Assembly (NCBI RefSeq): GCF_019710575.1
Contig: NZ_JAHWFK010000059.1
Span: 49,985-113,984 of the forward strand
DNA length: 64,000 nucleotides
Direction: 5' to 3'
Source of the DNA: Paractinoplanes polyasparticus
GTDB taxonomy: Bacteria > Actinomycetota > Actinomycetes > Mycobacteriales > Micromonosporaceae
Shown here: in pieces, positions 16,540-25,143 of the stretch
How positions within the stretch are numbered: position 1 is the first letter of the stretch
Layout of the letters: the number at the start of each line of letters is the position of its first letter
Program-made: the position numbers and the translations under genes
Notes under the pieces: generated by a model
The model's input: only the letters and a program-made list of their open reading frames with translations
The model's database searches: none
What the model was told of the DNA's origin: nothing

Positions 16540-19140
16540 ATGCGGGAATTGGCCGATCATGACATCTCACTCCGCGGATCGGGCGCCCGTACGGCCGGGC
16601 CCCGGCTACCGACCAACATCATCCCGCGGGCCCGCCTCATCGAAGCGATCGACGTGGGTACGCGAGGCACCGCGACGGTGATCTCCGCCGGCGCCGGCTG
16701 GGGCAAGTCCACGTTGGCCGCCTCCTGGAGCTCGGCCCGCGCGGTGCCCGGCCCGATCGCCTGGCTGACGGTGCACGACGAGCACAACGACCCGGACGTG
16801 TTCTGGTCGGACCTCCTCCGGGCTATGGCGTCGGTCGGCGTGGTGCTGCCCGGCAACCCGCCGGCTGTCGACGAACGGGATTGTCAGCGACGGATCGGTG
16901 TTGCCGCGGCGCGCCTTCGCACGCCCGTCGTGGTGGTACTGGACGACGTGCACAAGCTGGTGGACCGACGGGTGCTCGGAGGGCTCGGCAGCTTTGTGCG
17001 CCGCGCGCCCGCGCAGGTGCGCTTCGTGCTGTCCGGCCGGCACGCGACCGGTATCTCGTTGCACCAGCTACGGGTTTCCGGCGAACTCACCGAAATCGGC
17101 GCCGCCGACCTCGCCTTCCGGGTCGACGAGGCGACCGCCCTGCTCACCCTGCTGGGCGGTCGGATGACCGCCGCGCAGCTGGCAGCGACGGTCCGCCATG
17201 TCGAGGGATGGCCGGTCGGTCTTCGGCTCGCCCTCCTGGCCGACGGAAGTCCGCGGCCCGAGCGAGCGGCCGACACCTACCTGTTCGATGAGGTCCTGGC
17301 CGGTCAGCTCGAGGTCCGCCGGCGGTTCCTGCTGCGCACCAGTGTGCCGGACCGGATCTGTGGCCCGCTGGCCGATGCCCTGACCGGAAACCAGGACGGG
17401 CAGCGGACGCTGGAACAGCTGGCGTCGGAGAACTCGTTCATCGAGTCGGTCGGCAGTGGCCGATGGTTCCGTTATCACCCCAGCTTCCGCGCCGCCCTGC
17501 GGCGCCGCCTGCAATCGACCGAGCCCGCGATCGTGCCGCAGTTGCACCTGCGATCGGCACGGTGGCACGCGGTTTCGGGGGACATCCTGCCTGCCCTGAC
17601 CCATGCCGCGGTCGCCACGAACTGGCAGCTGGTCGCCGAACTGGTCGTCGGGCGAGGCCTGCCGATGTTCGCCTCGCCCGACCGCGCCGATTTTGTGGAG
17701 GTGCTCGACCGGATCCCGCCGGAGCGCCTCTCGGACTCCGCCGAGCTTGCGCTCTGCGGCGCCCTTGTCGCCTACCAGCACGGCGACCTGCCGGGCATGT
17801 CCCAGCCACTCGGCGTGGCGCGAGCCCTGCGAGCGGCGGCCCGCCCCCACCGTCCCGAACCGATCGACGTTGCGCTCGGCCTGATCGAGTCCGCGACGCT
17901 GGTGCGATGGCAGGGCGACCTGTCCCGCCTCCTGGCAATATCCACCGATCTGATTGCCGACGCCGCCACTTTGTACACGGATCAGGGACCGGCCCTCGCG
18001 CAATACCGCACGCTGGCGTTGTCCAACAAGGCGGTGGCCATGATGTGGCTGGGTCATTTCGACCACGCCGACCGCTATCTGTGGGCGGCCGCCTCCAACG
18101 CCCGCGCTGCCGGCCTGCCCCTGGTGGGGGCGAATTCCCTCGGTCATCTGGCACTGCTGGCCTTCTTCCGCGGCTCGGTAGGCGAAGCGGAGGAGCACGC
18201 GACGGCTGCCATGACGATGGCGGACCGCGCCGACGCCCCGTCGCATCCCGTGGTCGCGGCGGCGCGCCTGGCCCGGGCCCTGATCGAGTTGGAACGCGGA
18301 CGCGACGTCCAAGCGGCCGAGGAGCTGCGCCGTTCCCGGCAGGCCGGCGGTGAGATCCGCGAGTTCGCGTTGACCGTGGTCGCCGCGCTCGTACGGGCCC
18401 GAATACTGACCGACAGCGGTGACGAGAGCGGCGCCCGCGCAGCGCTGCGCGACGTCTGGACGCACGCGCGACCGTTGAGGTCGCCGTTGCTGGTCCGGCT
18501 GAGCGAAGTGACCGAGTCCGAGATCGACCTCGCGTTCGGCGGGGCGGCGGCGGTCGTGGCCCGGTACGGCGGCGGTCGTCGGCTGTCGCCCTCGGAACAG
18601 CTGTGCCTGGCTCGCGCGTACCTCGCCGGCGCGCGCGAGTCCGAGGGCGAGGCCCTGCTGGCGGTGATCCGGGCGAGTGCGGACCGGGTCTCGGCCGTGG
18701 CGGCCTGGGTATTCATCGCGCTGATGGCGGACGCGCACGGTCGCGTCGGCCAGGCCGGCGTGGCGCTGCAGCGAGCACTGGCCCTCGCTGAGCCGGAACG
18801 AATCCGCCGGCCGTTCCAGCATCTCGACTCACAGCGAGTATTCGCCCTGGCCGAGACGCAGCAATGGCTGGCCGAGCTGCGGGACGCGGCGGGTGACGAC
18901 GCGCTGGCCGAGATCACCGGCGAGTTGCCGACGGTCGTGCCGGCGGCCCTGCCGTTGAGCGAACGGGAGATGGAAGTGCTCCAGTACCTGCCGACAATGC
19001 TCACCGCGGGTGAGATCGCCGACAACCTGACCATCTCGGTCAACACGGTGAAGGCTCACATGCGGTCGATCTATCGCAAGTTCGGTGCCGGACGCCGCCG
19101 TGAGGCGGTAGTGGTCGCTCGGCAGCTGGGTCTCCTGTGA
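16540..19140 (+). CDS. Large LuxR-type regulator with N-terminal STAND ATPase (LAL/MalT-like)
   Basis: An 866-residue MalT/LAL-type transcriptional regulator. The N-terminal NTPase has Walker A SAGAGWGKST (about 48-57) and a Walker B-like VVVLDDVHK. The middle ~450 residues are alpha-helical TPR-like repeats with the usual SELALCGALVAYQ pattern. The last ~60 residues are a LuxR HTH (LPLSEREMEVLQYLPTMLTAGEIADNLTISVNTVKAHMRSIYRKFGA). Such regulators bind an inducer in the repeat region and couple ATP to activation. A GGAGG 5 nt before the ATG at 16540 decides the start; a 17-codon longer GTG form is possible. Targets are not evident from neighbours. Confidence 0.9.
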   Translation: MRELADHDISLRGSGARTAGPRLPTNIIPRARLIEAIDVGTRGTATVISAGAGWGKSTLAASWSSARAVPGPIAWLTVHDEHNDPDVFWSDLLRAMASVGVVLPGNPPAVDERDCQRRIGVAAARLRTPVVVVLDDVHKLVDRRVLGGLGSFVRRAPAQVRFVLSGRHATGISLHQLRVSGELTEIGAADLAFRVDEATALLTLLGGRMTAAQLAATVRHVEGWPVGLRLALLADGSPRPERAADTYLFDEVLAGQLEVRRRFLLRTSVPDRICGPLADALTGNQDGQRTLEQLASENSFIESVGSGRWFRYHPSFRAALRRRLQSTEPAIVPQLHLRSARWHAVSGDILPALTHAAVATNWQLVAELVVGRGLPMFASPDRADFVEVLDRIPPERLSDSAELALCGALVAYQHGDLPGMSQPLGVARALRAAARPHRPEPIDVALGLIESATLVRWQGDLSRLLAISTDLIADAATLYTDQGPALAQYRTLALSNKAVAMMWLGHFDHADRYLWAAASNARAAGLPLVGANSLGHLALLAFFRGSVGEAEEHATAAMTMADRADAPSHPVVAAARLARALIELERGRDVQAAEELRRSRQAGGEIREFALTVVAALVRARILTDSGDESGARAALRDVWTHARPLRSPLLVRLSEVTESEIDLAFGGAAAVVARYGGGRRLSPSEQLCLARAYLAGARESEGEALLAVIRASADRVSAVAAWVFIALMADAHGRVGQAGVALQRALALAEPERIRRPFQHLDSQRVFALAETQQWLAELRDAAGDDALAEITGELPTVVPAALPLSEREMEVLQYLPTMLTAGEIADNLTISVNTVKAHMRSIYRKFGAGRRREAVVVARQLGLL

Positions 19141-19194
19141 CAGTTTCCGGAAGGGGTTCGCCGCTGTTCCGGCGTCTCGACGCCGCGGCGACCG

Positions 19195-20019
19195 TCAGAA
19201 CGGCGTGGGTATCTGGTCGACCGTCAGAGCGGGTTCGCGATAGCCGTCGGCCTGTTGCCGCTTCGGGAGCTTGGTGTCCCGCGACGGCAGGGGCTTGTAC
19301 GGGACACTGTCGAGCAGATGTGTGATGACGTTGAGCCGCCCGCGCTTCTTGTCGTTGGTCTGTGCGACGTGCCACGGCGCCCACGACGTGTCGGTGGTCC
19401 GGAACATCTCATCGCGCGCGCGGGAGTAGTCGTACCAATGGGTGTAGGACCGCAGGTCGAGATCGGACAACTTCCAGACCTTGCGCGGATCGTTGATCCT
19501 GTTTCGCAGTCGGCGGGTCTGTTCCTCCGGGCTGACCTCCAACCAGTACTTGAGCAGAATCACGCCGGAGTCCACGATGGCCCGCTCGACGTCCGGGGCG
19601 GCCCGGAGGAACTGGCGGGTCTGTTCCTCGGTGCAGAAGCCCATGACGCGTTCCACGCCTGCGCGGTTGTACCAGCTACGGTCGAAGATCACCACGTCGC
19701 CCGCGCCCGGCAGGTGGGGGATGTAGCGCTGGATGTACATCTGCGATCGTTCGCGCTCGGTCGGGGCGGGCAGCGCCACCACGCGAAACACACGTGGACT
19801 CACTCGTTCGGTGATGGCCTTGATCATGCCGCCCTTGCCGGCCGTGTCGCGTCCCTCGAAGACGACGCAGATCTTCGCGCCGGAGCTCTTCACCCACTCC
19901 TGCATGGCCACCAGCTCACCGTGCAGGCGGCGCAGCTCGCGCAGATACACCTTGGCTCTCATCCGCGATGGCTCGGACGATCCGCCGGCTTCGGCAGGGC
20001 GCACGTTCTTCTTGGTCAT
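19195..20019 (-). CDS. ppk2: Polyphosphate kinase 2 (PPK2)
   Basis: A 274-residue PPK2-family enzyme, which transfers phosphate between polyphosphate and nucleotides. It has Walker A FEGRDTAGKGGMIKAI (about 53-68), the Walker B/lid region VVIFDRSWYNRAGVERVMGF (about 110-130), and YWLEVSPEEQTRRLRNR in the lid. The length and single domain fit the short PPK2 class. The gene stands alone but beside stress-associated membrane genes. Whether it makes GTP, ATP or polyphosphate cannot be told from sequence alone. Confidence 0.92.
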   Translation of the reverse strand: MTKKNVRPAEAGGSSEPSRMRAKVYLRELRRLHGELVAMQEWVKSSGAKICVVFEGRDTAGKGGMIKAITERVSPRVFRVVALPAPTERERSQMYIQRYIPHLPGAGDVVIFDRSWYNRAGVERVMGFCTEEQTRQFLRAAPDVERAIVDSGVILLKYWLEVSPEEQTRRLRNRINDPRKVWKLSDLDLRSYTHWYDYSRARDEMFRTTDTSWAPWHVAQTNDKKRGRLNVITHLLDSVPYKPLPSRDTKLPKRQQADGYREPALTVDQIPTPF

Positions 20020-20110
20020 GTCTCGGTTCCTCAGTTCTCGGGTCGTGACGGTGGCGGAGACGCCGGTGTTCCGCGACAGCCGCCTACCAGTCGCGTGAAC
20101 TCGCAGCCGA

Positions 20111-20719
20111 CTACGTTCGGTGCGCTCGCATGCCGGCGATCGCGATGATCACCGCGCCGATGCCGACGAAGACCAGGACAGTGGCGCCGATGAAGACGAA
20201 CACACCGAAGCCGATCTTCGGCCACGCCAGGATGGTGACAGCGCCGATCACCGCGACCAGTCCGATGGCGAACCGCGCTCCGCCTCGCTCCTCGGCCGGG
20301 CCGCCGATGACGAGCATGATCTGCGCCAGGCCGTCCAGCAGCCAGCCGACAGCCACGACGATGGTCAGCACGACCAGCGATCCGGTGAGATTCCGGAGGC
20401 AGAGGATGCCGAGCAGGCCGGTCAGCACACCGAAGACGACGCCCAGCACACGGTGCATGACCGGATATGTGGACTGAAAAAGCGAGAAGGCGGCCCGGAC
20501 GAAGCCGCTCACGATGAGGTTGAGCCCGAACAGGACCGCGATCACCTGGACGGTCGCTTCGGGCCACGCGAACGCCGCGCCGCCGAGCAGGATCGCGACG
20601 ATGCCACCGAGCAGCCGCAGCCAGTACCGATTCGCGGTGACGGCCGATTCCCCCGGCGCCGCCCGCGGTTCGTCGTCGGCGGTGGCGGGTCGGGGCCCTT
20701 GTGCGGGTGTCGCAGTCAT
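20111..20719 (-). CDS. HdeD/DUF308-type membrane protein
   Basis: A 202-residue integral membrane protein. It has about six short transmembrane segments in the repeated HdeD pattern (NRYWLRLLGGIVAILLGGAAFAWPE, LTGLLGILCLRNLTGSLVVLT, IGLVAVIGAVTILAWPKIGF). The first ~28 residues are a flexible cytoplasmic head. HdeD proteins are linked to acid and osmotic stress; a mechanism is not known. The ATG at 20719 overlaps the stop of the BrkB-like gene (ATGA), so the two are one operon and probably work together in the envelope. Confidence 0.85.
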   Translation of the reverse strand: MTATPAQGPRPATADDEPRAAPGESAVTANRYWLRLLGGIVAILLGGAAFAWPEATVQVIAVLFGLNLIVSGFVRAAFSLFQSTYPVMHRVLGVVFGVLTGLLGILCLRNLTGSLVVLTIVVAVGWLLDGLAQIMLVIGGPAEERGGARFAIGLVAVIGAVTILAWPKIGFGVFVFIGATVLVFVGIGAVIIAIAGMRAHRT

Positions 20720-21690
20720 GGCGCCATGCTGCGTCCGCGGCCCTCCGGCGGACTCATCCCGGAGGCATGATTGCGCCCGCGCAGCAACCGGCCGGCCGGA
20801 CCCTCGTCCACCGTGAGCACCTGGCCGAGGATGGCGCTGAGCAGCACGCAGAACGCCACGATGTAGAGCCAGCCGATGTAGGTGAAGGCCGCCCCGATGG
20901 TGCCGTAGCGGTCCGCGCTGGTCGCCAGGGCGCGGGGCAGGTAGACCGACCCGACCGGCCGGACCACCAGCATCACCAGGCCGAAGATGAACCCGCCGGC
21001 CATGAGCAGGCGGACCGCAACGGCGTTGCTCAGCAGTAGGCGGGGGATGAGCACGACGACGCCGATATCGGCCAGGAGCAACAGGGCAGCCCCGCTCAGG
21101 TGCGGCATCGGCAGCTTGCCGGTCACCCCGCCCAGCAGGCGTGATCCCACCATGAACGCGGCCAGAGCCAGCACGGTGACCAGCCACCGCCACGACGCCC
21201 TGGGACCGGACGGGGCCCTACCCAGGTCCCAGACAGCGGCGTAGGCCCGAGCCAGTGCCCGTGCCAGTCCGGTCGAGGACACCAGCACGATCAGACCGCC
21301 CAGAACACCGAAGGCGCTGAAGCCGCCATGACCGAATGCGTCGTTCAGCACCCGGCGTGAGGTCTCGGGCAGTCCGGCCGCCTCGGCCAGCTCGTGGCCC
21401 GGTCCGGTACCCAGCACCGAGCCCAGCAGGATCAGAACCGGAAAAATGGACGTGAACGCTTGCGCGGCGAGCGTCATGGCCCGGTCGAAGAGCTGCACCC
21501 GTATCACGCCGGATGTGGCCCGGGCGACCAGACGGACGGGCCCCCGCCGGGTCAGCCACGTCAGTGGTGGTTGCAGCCGTGAGGGCACGAGGGCCAGGAC
21601 GCGCGTCACGCGTTCCGCCCACTCGTCCGGCGTGGCCTCGACCGCGGCGGGCCCGGGGCCGGAGTCGCGATCATCCGGAACAGGTCGCAC
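20716..21690 (-). CDS. YihY/BrkB family inner membrane protein
   Basis: A 324-residue YihY/BrkB family membrane protein with about six transmembrane helices: VQLFDRAMTLAAQAFTSIFPVLILLGSVLG, FSAFGVLGGLIVLVSSTGLARALARAYAAVW, WLVTVLALAAFMV, and IGAAFTYIGWLYIVAFCVLLSAILGQVL. The N-terminal ~70 residues are cytoplasmic, and RRLLNDAFGHG-type loops are typical. The role is unknown. The frame to 22464 is a chance extension antisense to the antiporter; the GTG at 21690 is chosen because the sequence beyond it is Ser/Thr/Pro filler. It is divergent from the antiporter (148 bp) and is followed in overlap by the HdeD gene. Confidence 0.8.
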   Translation of the reverse strand: MRPVPDDRDSGPGPAAVEATPDEWAERVTRVLALVPSRLQPPLTWLTRRGPVRLVARATSGVIRVQLFDRAMTLAAQAFTSIFPVLILLGSVLGTGPGHELAEAAGLPETSRRVLNDAFGHGGFSAFGVLGGLIVLVSSTGLARALARAYAAVWDLGRAPSGPRASWRWLVTVLALAAFMVGSRLLGGVTGKLPMPHLSGAALLLLADIGVVVLIPRLLLSNAVAVRLLMAGGFIFGLVMLVVRPVGSVYLPRALATSADRYGTIGAAFTYIGWLYIVAFCVLLSAILGQVLTVDEGPAGRLLRGRNHASGMSPPEGRGRSMAP

Positions 21691-21838
21691 GACGCTGAGA
21701 GCTCCCTTCGCGCGAGTGTGGTCGTATGTTCTCCGCCACGGGGCCGGCGCACGCCATCCGCCAGGAATGAGAGGGCAGTCGACGGGCGGGGGCGACGCTG
21801 TCATCCACGCCGGATGAGCCGCTCGACGGAGCGGCACG

Positions 21839-23113
21839 ATGACATCAGGTATGGCCGCTGGCGCGCTCGCCGTCATGACGGCCGTCGTGTTCGTCTGGGG
21901 GACGTTCTCGGCGCGGTTGACGCGCTCCGACGTCACCGGCCCCATCGTGTTCGTCGGTGTCGGGATGCTGATCGCCGCCACGCCGCCACTCGGCGCCCAC
22001 ACCAGGACCGAGGCGGTCATGGTGCTCACCGAGGCGACGCTGGTATGGGTGCTGTTCTCCGACGCCTCCCGGGTCGGTCTCCGCGAGCTGCGGACCGATG
22101 CCGGACTGTACGGGCGGCTCCTCGGGGTGGGACTGCCGCTCACGGTCGCCGCGGGGGCTGTCTGCGCGTGGTGGTTGCTGGACGTCCCGGTGTGGCCGGC
22201 GCTGCTGATCGGCGCGGCGCTGGCGCCGACCGACGCGGCGCTCGGTGCGATCGTCATCACCCACCCGGCCGTGCCGGCGCGGATTCGCCGGTTGCTCAAC
22301 GTGGAAAGCGGGCTCAATGACGGCATCGTGACGCCGATCGTGCTGGTCGCGCTGGCCGGTGTCGCCACCGCCGGCGGGCACGGTGGCTCGAGCGTGCTCG
22401 ACGCGGTTGTCCAGCTGGCCGTGGGAGTCGCGGTGGGCACAGCCGGCGGCCGGCTCATGCGCACTGCCGGTGCTCGGGGCTGGGTCCAGGAAAGCTTCGC
22501 CGGTCCGGCTGTGCTGGCCCTGGCCCTGTCGACCTACGCGGCGGCCGTGGCCTGCCACGGCAACGGTTTCGTGGCCGCTTTCGCTGGTGGGATCGCGTTC
22601 GGTCACATGGCCGGAGACCGTGGTCCCCGCGGAGCCTTCTACGTGGAGCAGACTGCGGGACTGGCCTCACTGCTGGTGTGGACGCTGGTGGGGGCGGTCG
22701 CAGTGCCGCTGTTGTACGGCCGGTTGGACTGGCCCGTTGCCGGCTACGTGGTCCTGAGCCTGACGGTCGTCCGGATCATTCCCGTGGCGCTGAGCCTCGC
22801 CGGCGCCGGTCTGGGCCGGCGCACCGTGCTGTTCGTCGCCTGGTTCGGGCCGCGTGGGCTGGCATCGGTGGTCTTCTCCCTGCTCGCCGTCGAGGAACTC
22901 GGCGCCGCGGCCACTCCCGTGGTGGTGGTCATCGTCAGCACCATCCTGATGAGCGTTCTGGCCCACGGGGTGACCGCCGGCCCGCTCGCCGCGCGCTACG
23001 GCGCCGGCACACCACCTGACCGGCCGCCTCTGCGCGAGCCGGCACACACCGCACGTCTGTCGTGGCGGGTACAGGATTCGGCGAGACCGCCGGCCGACAG
23101 GAAGTCATCCTGA
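21839..23113 (+). CDS. Na+/H+ antiporter (CPA1 type)
   Basis: A 424-residue polytopic antiporter with 11 to 12 hydrophobic stretches. APTDAALGAIV and NVESGLNDGIVTPIVL are the conserved sodium-binding and D-D motifs of the CPA1 sodium/hydrogen exchanger family (the ND pair), and WFGPRGLASVVFSLLAVEE is the late conserved segment. It exchanges Na+ or K+ for H+ across the membrane. A GGAG 8 nt upstream of ATG 21839 supports the start. It runs opposite to the BrkB/HdeD operon. The ion preference is not fixed by sequence alone. Confidence 0.9.
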   Translation: MTSGMAAGALAVMTAVVFVWGTFSARLTRSDVTGPIVFVGVGMLIAATPPLGAHTRTEAVMVLTEATLVWVLFSDASRVGLRELRTDAGLYGRLLGVGLPLTVAAGAVCAWWLLDVPVWPALLIGAALAPTDAALGAIVITHPAVPARIRRLLNVESGLNDGIVTPIVLVALAGVATAGGHGGSSVLDAVVQLAVGVAVGTAGGRLMRTAGARGWVQESFAGPAVLALALSTYAAAVACHGNGFVAAFAGGIAFGHMAGDRGPRGAFYVEQTAGLASLLVWTLVGAVAVPLLYGRLDWPVAGYVVLSLTVVRIIPVALSLAGAGLGRRTVLFVAWFGPRGLASVVFSLLAVEELGAAATPVVVVIVSTILMSVLAHGVTAGPLAARYGAGTPPDRPPLREPAHTARLSWRVQDSARPPADRKSS

Positions 23114-23215
23114 CCCACAAGGTGGCGCGCGTCAGATCTCGAGCTCATCACCGGCCGGTACCGACCGCGACCCCAGGTCCGGCGCCGGCGCGGCTGACCC
23201 ACGGTAGGGCGGGAC

Positions 23216-23446
23216 TCAACTGCGGCCCACCGGCTGCCGGGTCACCTCGTCGCTCGAACACCGCACCCGCACCATCTCGACGCCGTAGCCGTCGAGCCGT
23301 GTCAGCAGGGCACGCAGCTCTCCGGTGGACAGGCGCCCACTGATGGTCGACTGCCGCGCCACGGACTCGCAGTGAAGGTCGGCTAAGACGGTGCGCAGTA
23401 AGGGCCCGAGATAGCCCCGTACGCGGATCTCGAACGTGACGCCCAT
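23216..23446 (-). CDS. Small protein, unknown
   Basis: A 76-residue protein of unknown family (MGVTFEIRVRGYLGPLLRTVLADLHCESVARQ... alternating strands and helices). The GGGAGGT 8 nt before the ATG at 23446 makes this start better than the longer form from 23530. The pattern FEIRVRGYL...ISGRLSTGELRALLTRLDGYGVEMVRVRC suggests a small beta-alpha-beta ACT-like domain (inference only). It lies between the antiporter and the DUF7144-type gene. Confidence 0.55.
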   Translation of the reverse strand: MGVTFEIRVRGYLGPLLRTVLADLHCESVARQSTISGRLSTGELRALLTRLDGYGVEMVRVRCSSDEVTRQPVGRS

Positions 23447-23583
23447 GGTGACCGGACCTCCCGGAGCTGTAAGCGTGGCGATGATGTCCCCACCACTCTC
23501 GCCTGCTCCGGACGTTTCGAGTTCATCCACTGCGGGTGGTCATGCGGTAGCGGCGCCGCCACCGGCGTCCCTCGGTCGGTGGG

Positions 23584-24060
23584 TCACGATCGCGGTCCGG
23601 TGCGAAGCGCCTTGGCCGCGCCGCCATGGACCACCAGCGCGTAGATGGCCAGGACGTCCAACCCGACGACGATCAGTGTCCAGAACGGGTACGCGGCGGC
23701 GAACCCGAGGTTCACCAGGGCATTGGTCGCGGCCACGACGACGGCCACGACACGGGCCCACGGGTAGCCGACGACGACGCCGAGACCCGACGCCAGCAGC
23801 GCCACTCCGACGATCAGAAGCGCCCAGCCCCAGATCGTGTAGTTCACATCGATCGCCGGACCGCTCGCGGTGGTCGCGTAGAAGTCGTCGTTCACCAGGG
23901 CAACGACACCTTGCATCACAGTGAGGAACCCGGAGAAGGAAAGAAGGATGCCGACAAACAGGACCCAGCTGAGCCAGACGATCTCCTTCGACAAGCTCGA
24001 GCGGGCCGGATGTGTGTCTACCCGGTGCGCCGCCGGACGGGATCGTTGCATGTCAGTCAT
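23584..24060 (-). CDS. DUF7144-like membrane protein
   Basis: A 158-residue membrane protein with about four transmembrane helices: WLSWVLFVGILLSFSGFLTVMQGVVALVNDDFY, YTIWGWALLIVGVALLASGLGVVVG, WARVVAVVVAATNALVNLGF, and WTLIVVGLDVLAIYALVVHGG. It matches the DUF7144 pattern (first two helices with G-x-x-x-x-G and V-D-x-L-A). Function unknown; related proteins are common near stress genes. AGGAG lies 7 nt before the ATG. Confidence 0.75.
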   Translation of the reverse strand: MTDMQRSRPAAHRVDTHPARSSLSKEIVWLSWVLFVGILLSFSGFLTVMQGVVALVNDDFYATTASGPAIDVNYTIWGWALLIVGVALLASGLGVVVGYPWARVVAVVVAATNALVNLGFAAAYPFWTLIVVGLDVLAIYALVVHGGAAKALRTGPRS

Positions 24061-24379
24061 TTGCTTTCTCCTAGGAGCGCTTCGCACGGCCCTCGTTGTC
24101 CCGGCGAGTCTCATCGGTCGACGGGACGCCATGCCTCACCTGTCATGGATGAGGTCCGACCCGGGCGGTGCGCCGTGCGGTGGCCCGTGACGAGGCGAAT
24201 GCCCGTCATCGCGTCGGGCTCATCCCGCAGAGATGACGTGCGCACATCCCGCAGGGGCGATCCTCTGCGAACCAGTCGGGACCGGTCGGAAATCGTTCCG
24301 GCGGGGTGACTCGCCGCGGTGCCGTAGCTGCCACGGTAGGCGGAGCGGGACCGTACCGGTCCGGATCGGAGGCACGACG
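24061..24379. other. Divergent promoter region
   Basis: A 319-bp interval between the DUF7144-like gene and the small 24380 gene, which run apart. It contains no gene by inspection. Repeated CTCATCC/GGATGAG-like words occur here (for example around 24143 and 24216) and upstream in the BrkB/antiporter region, but they are too short to call a regulon. Confidence 0.45.
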
Positions 24380-24676
24380 ATGAATAACACGCAAGCAGTG
24401 GAGAGTCGGAAACCAGTTCGCCGGTTGCTTGTCGCGGCCGCGGTGCTCGAGGCGACGGCGGGGGTGCTGGCATGCGCCGGACTTGTGCTGTGCACGGTCG
24501 CGGTCACCGCGTTGACCCGGCAACGCGTAGCCAGAATGGAAACTCCCCCGAGCGAGCTGGCACGGCAACGGTGGAACAGGGCCCGGGCCGCGACGTCCGC
24601 CGGCATGGAGGCCTGGCGGGGCGGGCCGTTGATCTCCGACGGCGTACGGTCCAGAACGGAGAAAGCCGGGCTCTGA
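24380..24676 (+). CDS. Small membrane protein, unknown
   Basis: A 98-residue protein with one hydrophobic helix (about 15-42, RLLVAAAVLEATAGVLACAGLVLCTVAVTAL) and a basic cytoplasmic C-terminal half. No family was recognised. GGAGG lies 8 nt before the ATG at 24380, which decides the start over the longer frame from 24233. It is a single gene with no clear partner. Confidence 0.6.
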   Translation: MNNTQAVESRKPVRRLLVAAAVLEATAGVLACAGLVLCTVAVTALTRQRVARMETPPSELARQRWNRARAATSAGMEAWRGGPLISDGVRSRTEKAGL

Positions 24677-24723
24677 GCCGGACAGGGACTGGGCGCGAGG
24701 GACGGCGCCCGGTCACTGGACTG

Positions 24724-25047
24724 CTATCGCTGCATGAGCTGGAACGAGTGCCGGCCGAGATGGCCCTCGAAGAGCAGGCAGACGACATCCTGCTCACTTT
24801 CGCCGGGCGCGGTGGAACACGCAACGACCTGCTCGATCTCCGAGGCGCTCAGTGTCCAGCGAATCCACCACTCGATCATGTCGCTCTGCTGGCCCAGGTC
24901 GCCGTGCGCGCCGTCATGGCCGAATTCGATCTGACACTCGTAGATCCGCCGGACCTGACGCATGGCGTACGGCCGTCGCCTGAGCCAGTGGATCTGAGAG
25001 TCGCTTAGTTCGATCCGTGCAGGACAGTTGTCGCCGAGCGAGACCAC
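24724..25047 (-). CDS. Hypothetical protein with unusually late start
   Basis: A 107-residue soluble protein, Trp/Cys/His-containing (RIYECQIEFGHDGAHGDLGQQSDMIEWWIRW...VVCLLFEGHLGRHSFQLMQR), with no recognised family. The first start in frame is GTG 25047, but the reading frame reads well for another ~30 residues upstream (RDRRVASSRYSQYGQF) with no ATG, GTG or TTG start. The true N-terminus may be longer or the 5' end lost. It lies 97 bp after the sugar permease operon on the same strand. Confidence 0.55.
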   Translation of the reverse strand: MVSLGDNCPARIELSDSQIHWLRRRPYAMRQVRRIYECQIEFGHDGAHGDLGQQSDMIEWWIRWTLSASEIEQVVACSTAPGESEQDVVCLLFEGHLGRHSFQLMQR

Positions 25048-25143
25048 GAACTGACCATACTGGGAGTACCGGCTGCTCGCGACCCGGCGATCTCGAAGAC
25101 ACAGCAGCGCAACGCCAGGGCAGGACCGGCTCGCCGGCGACGC

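Noticed and set aside
17068..18822. A 584-aa minus-strand open frame opposite the LuxR regulator
   Set aside because: It has no recognisable domain and is the antisense of the helical region.
20740..24230. CTCATCC/GGATGAG words as a stress regulon box
   Set aside because: The matches are only 7 bases, with different flanks, so chance is the simpler explanation.
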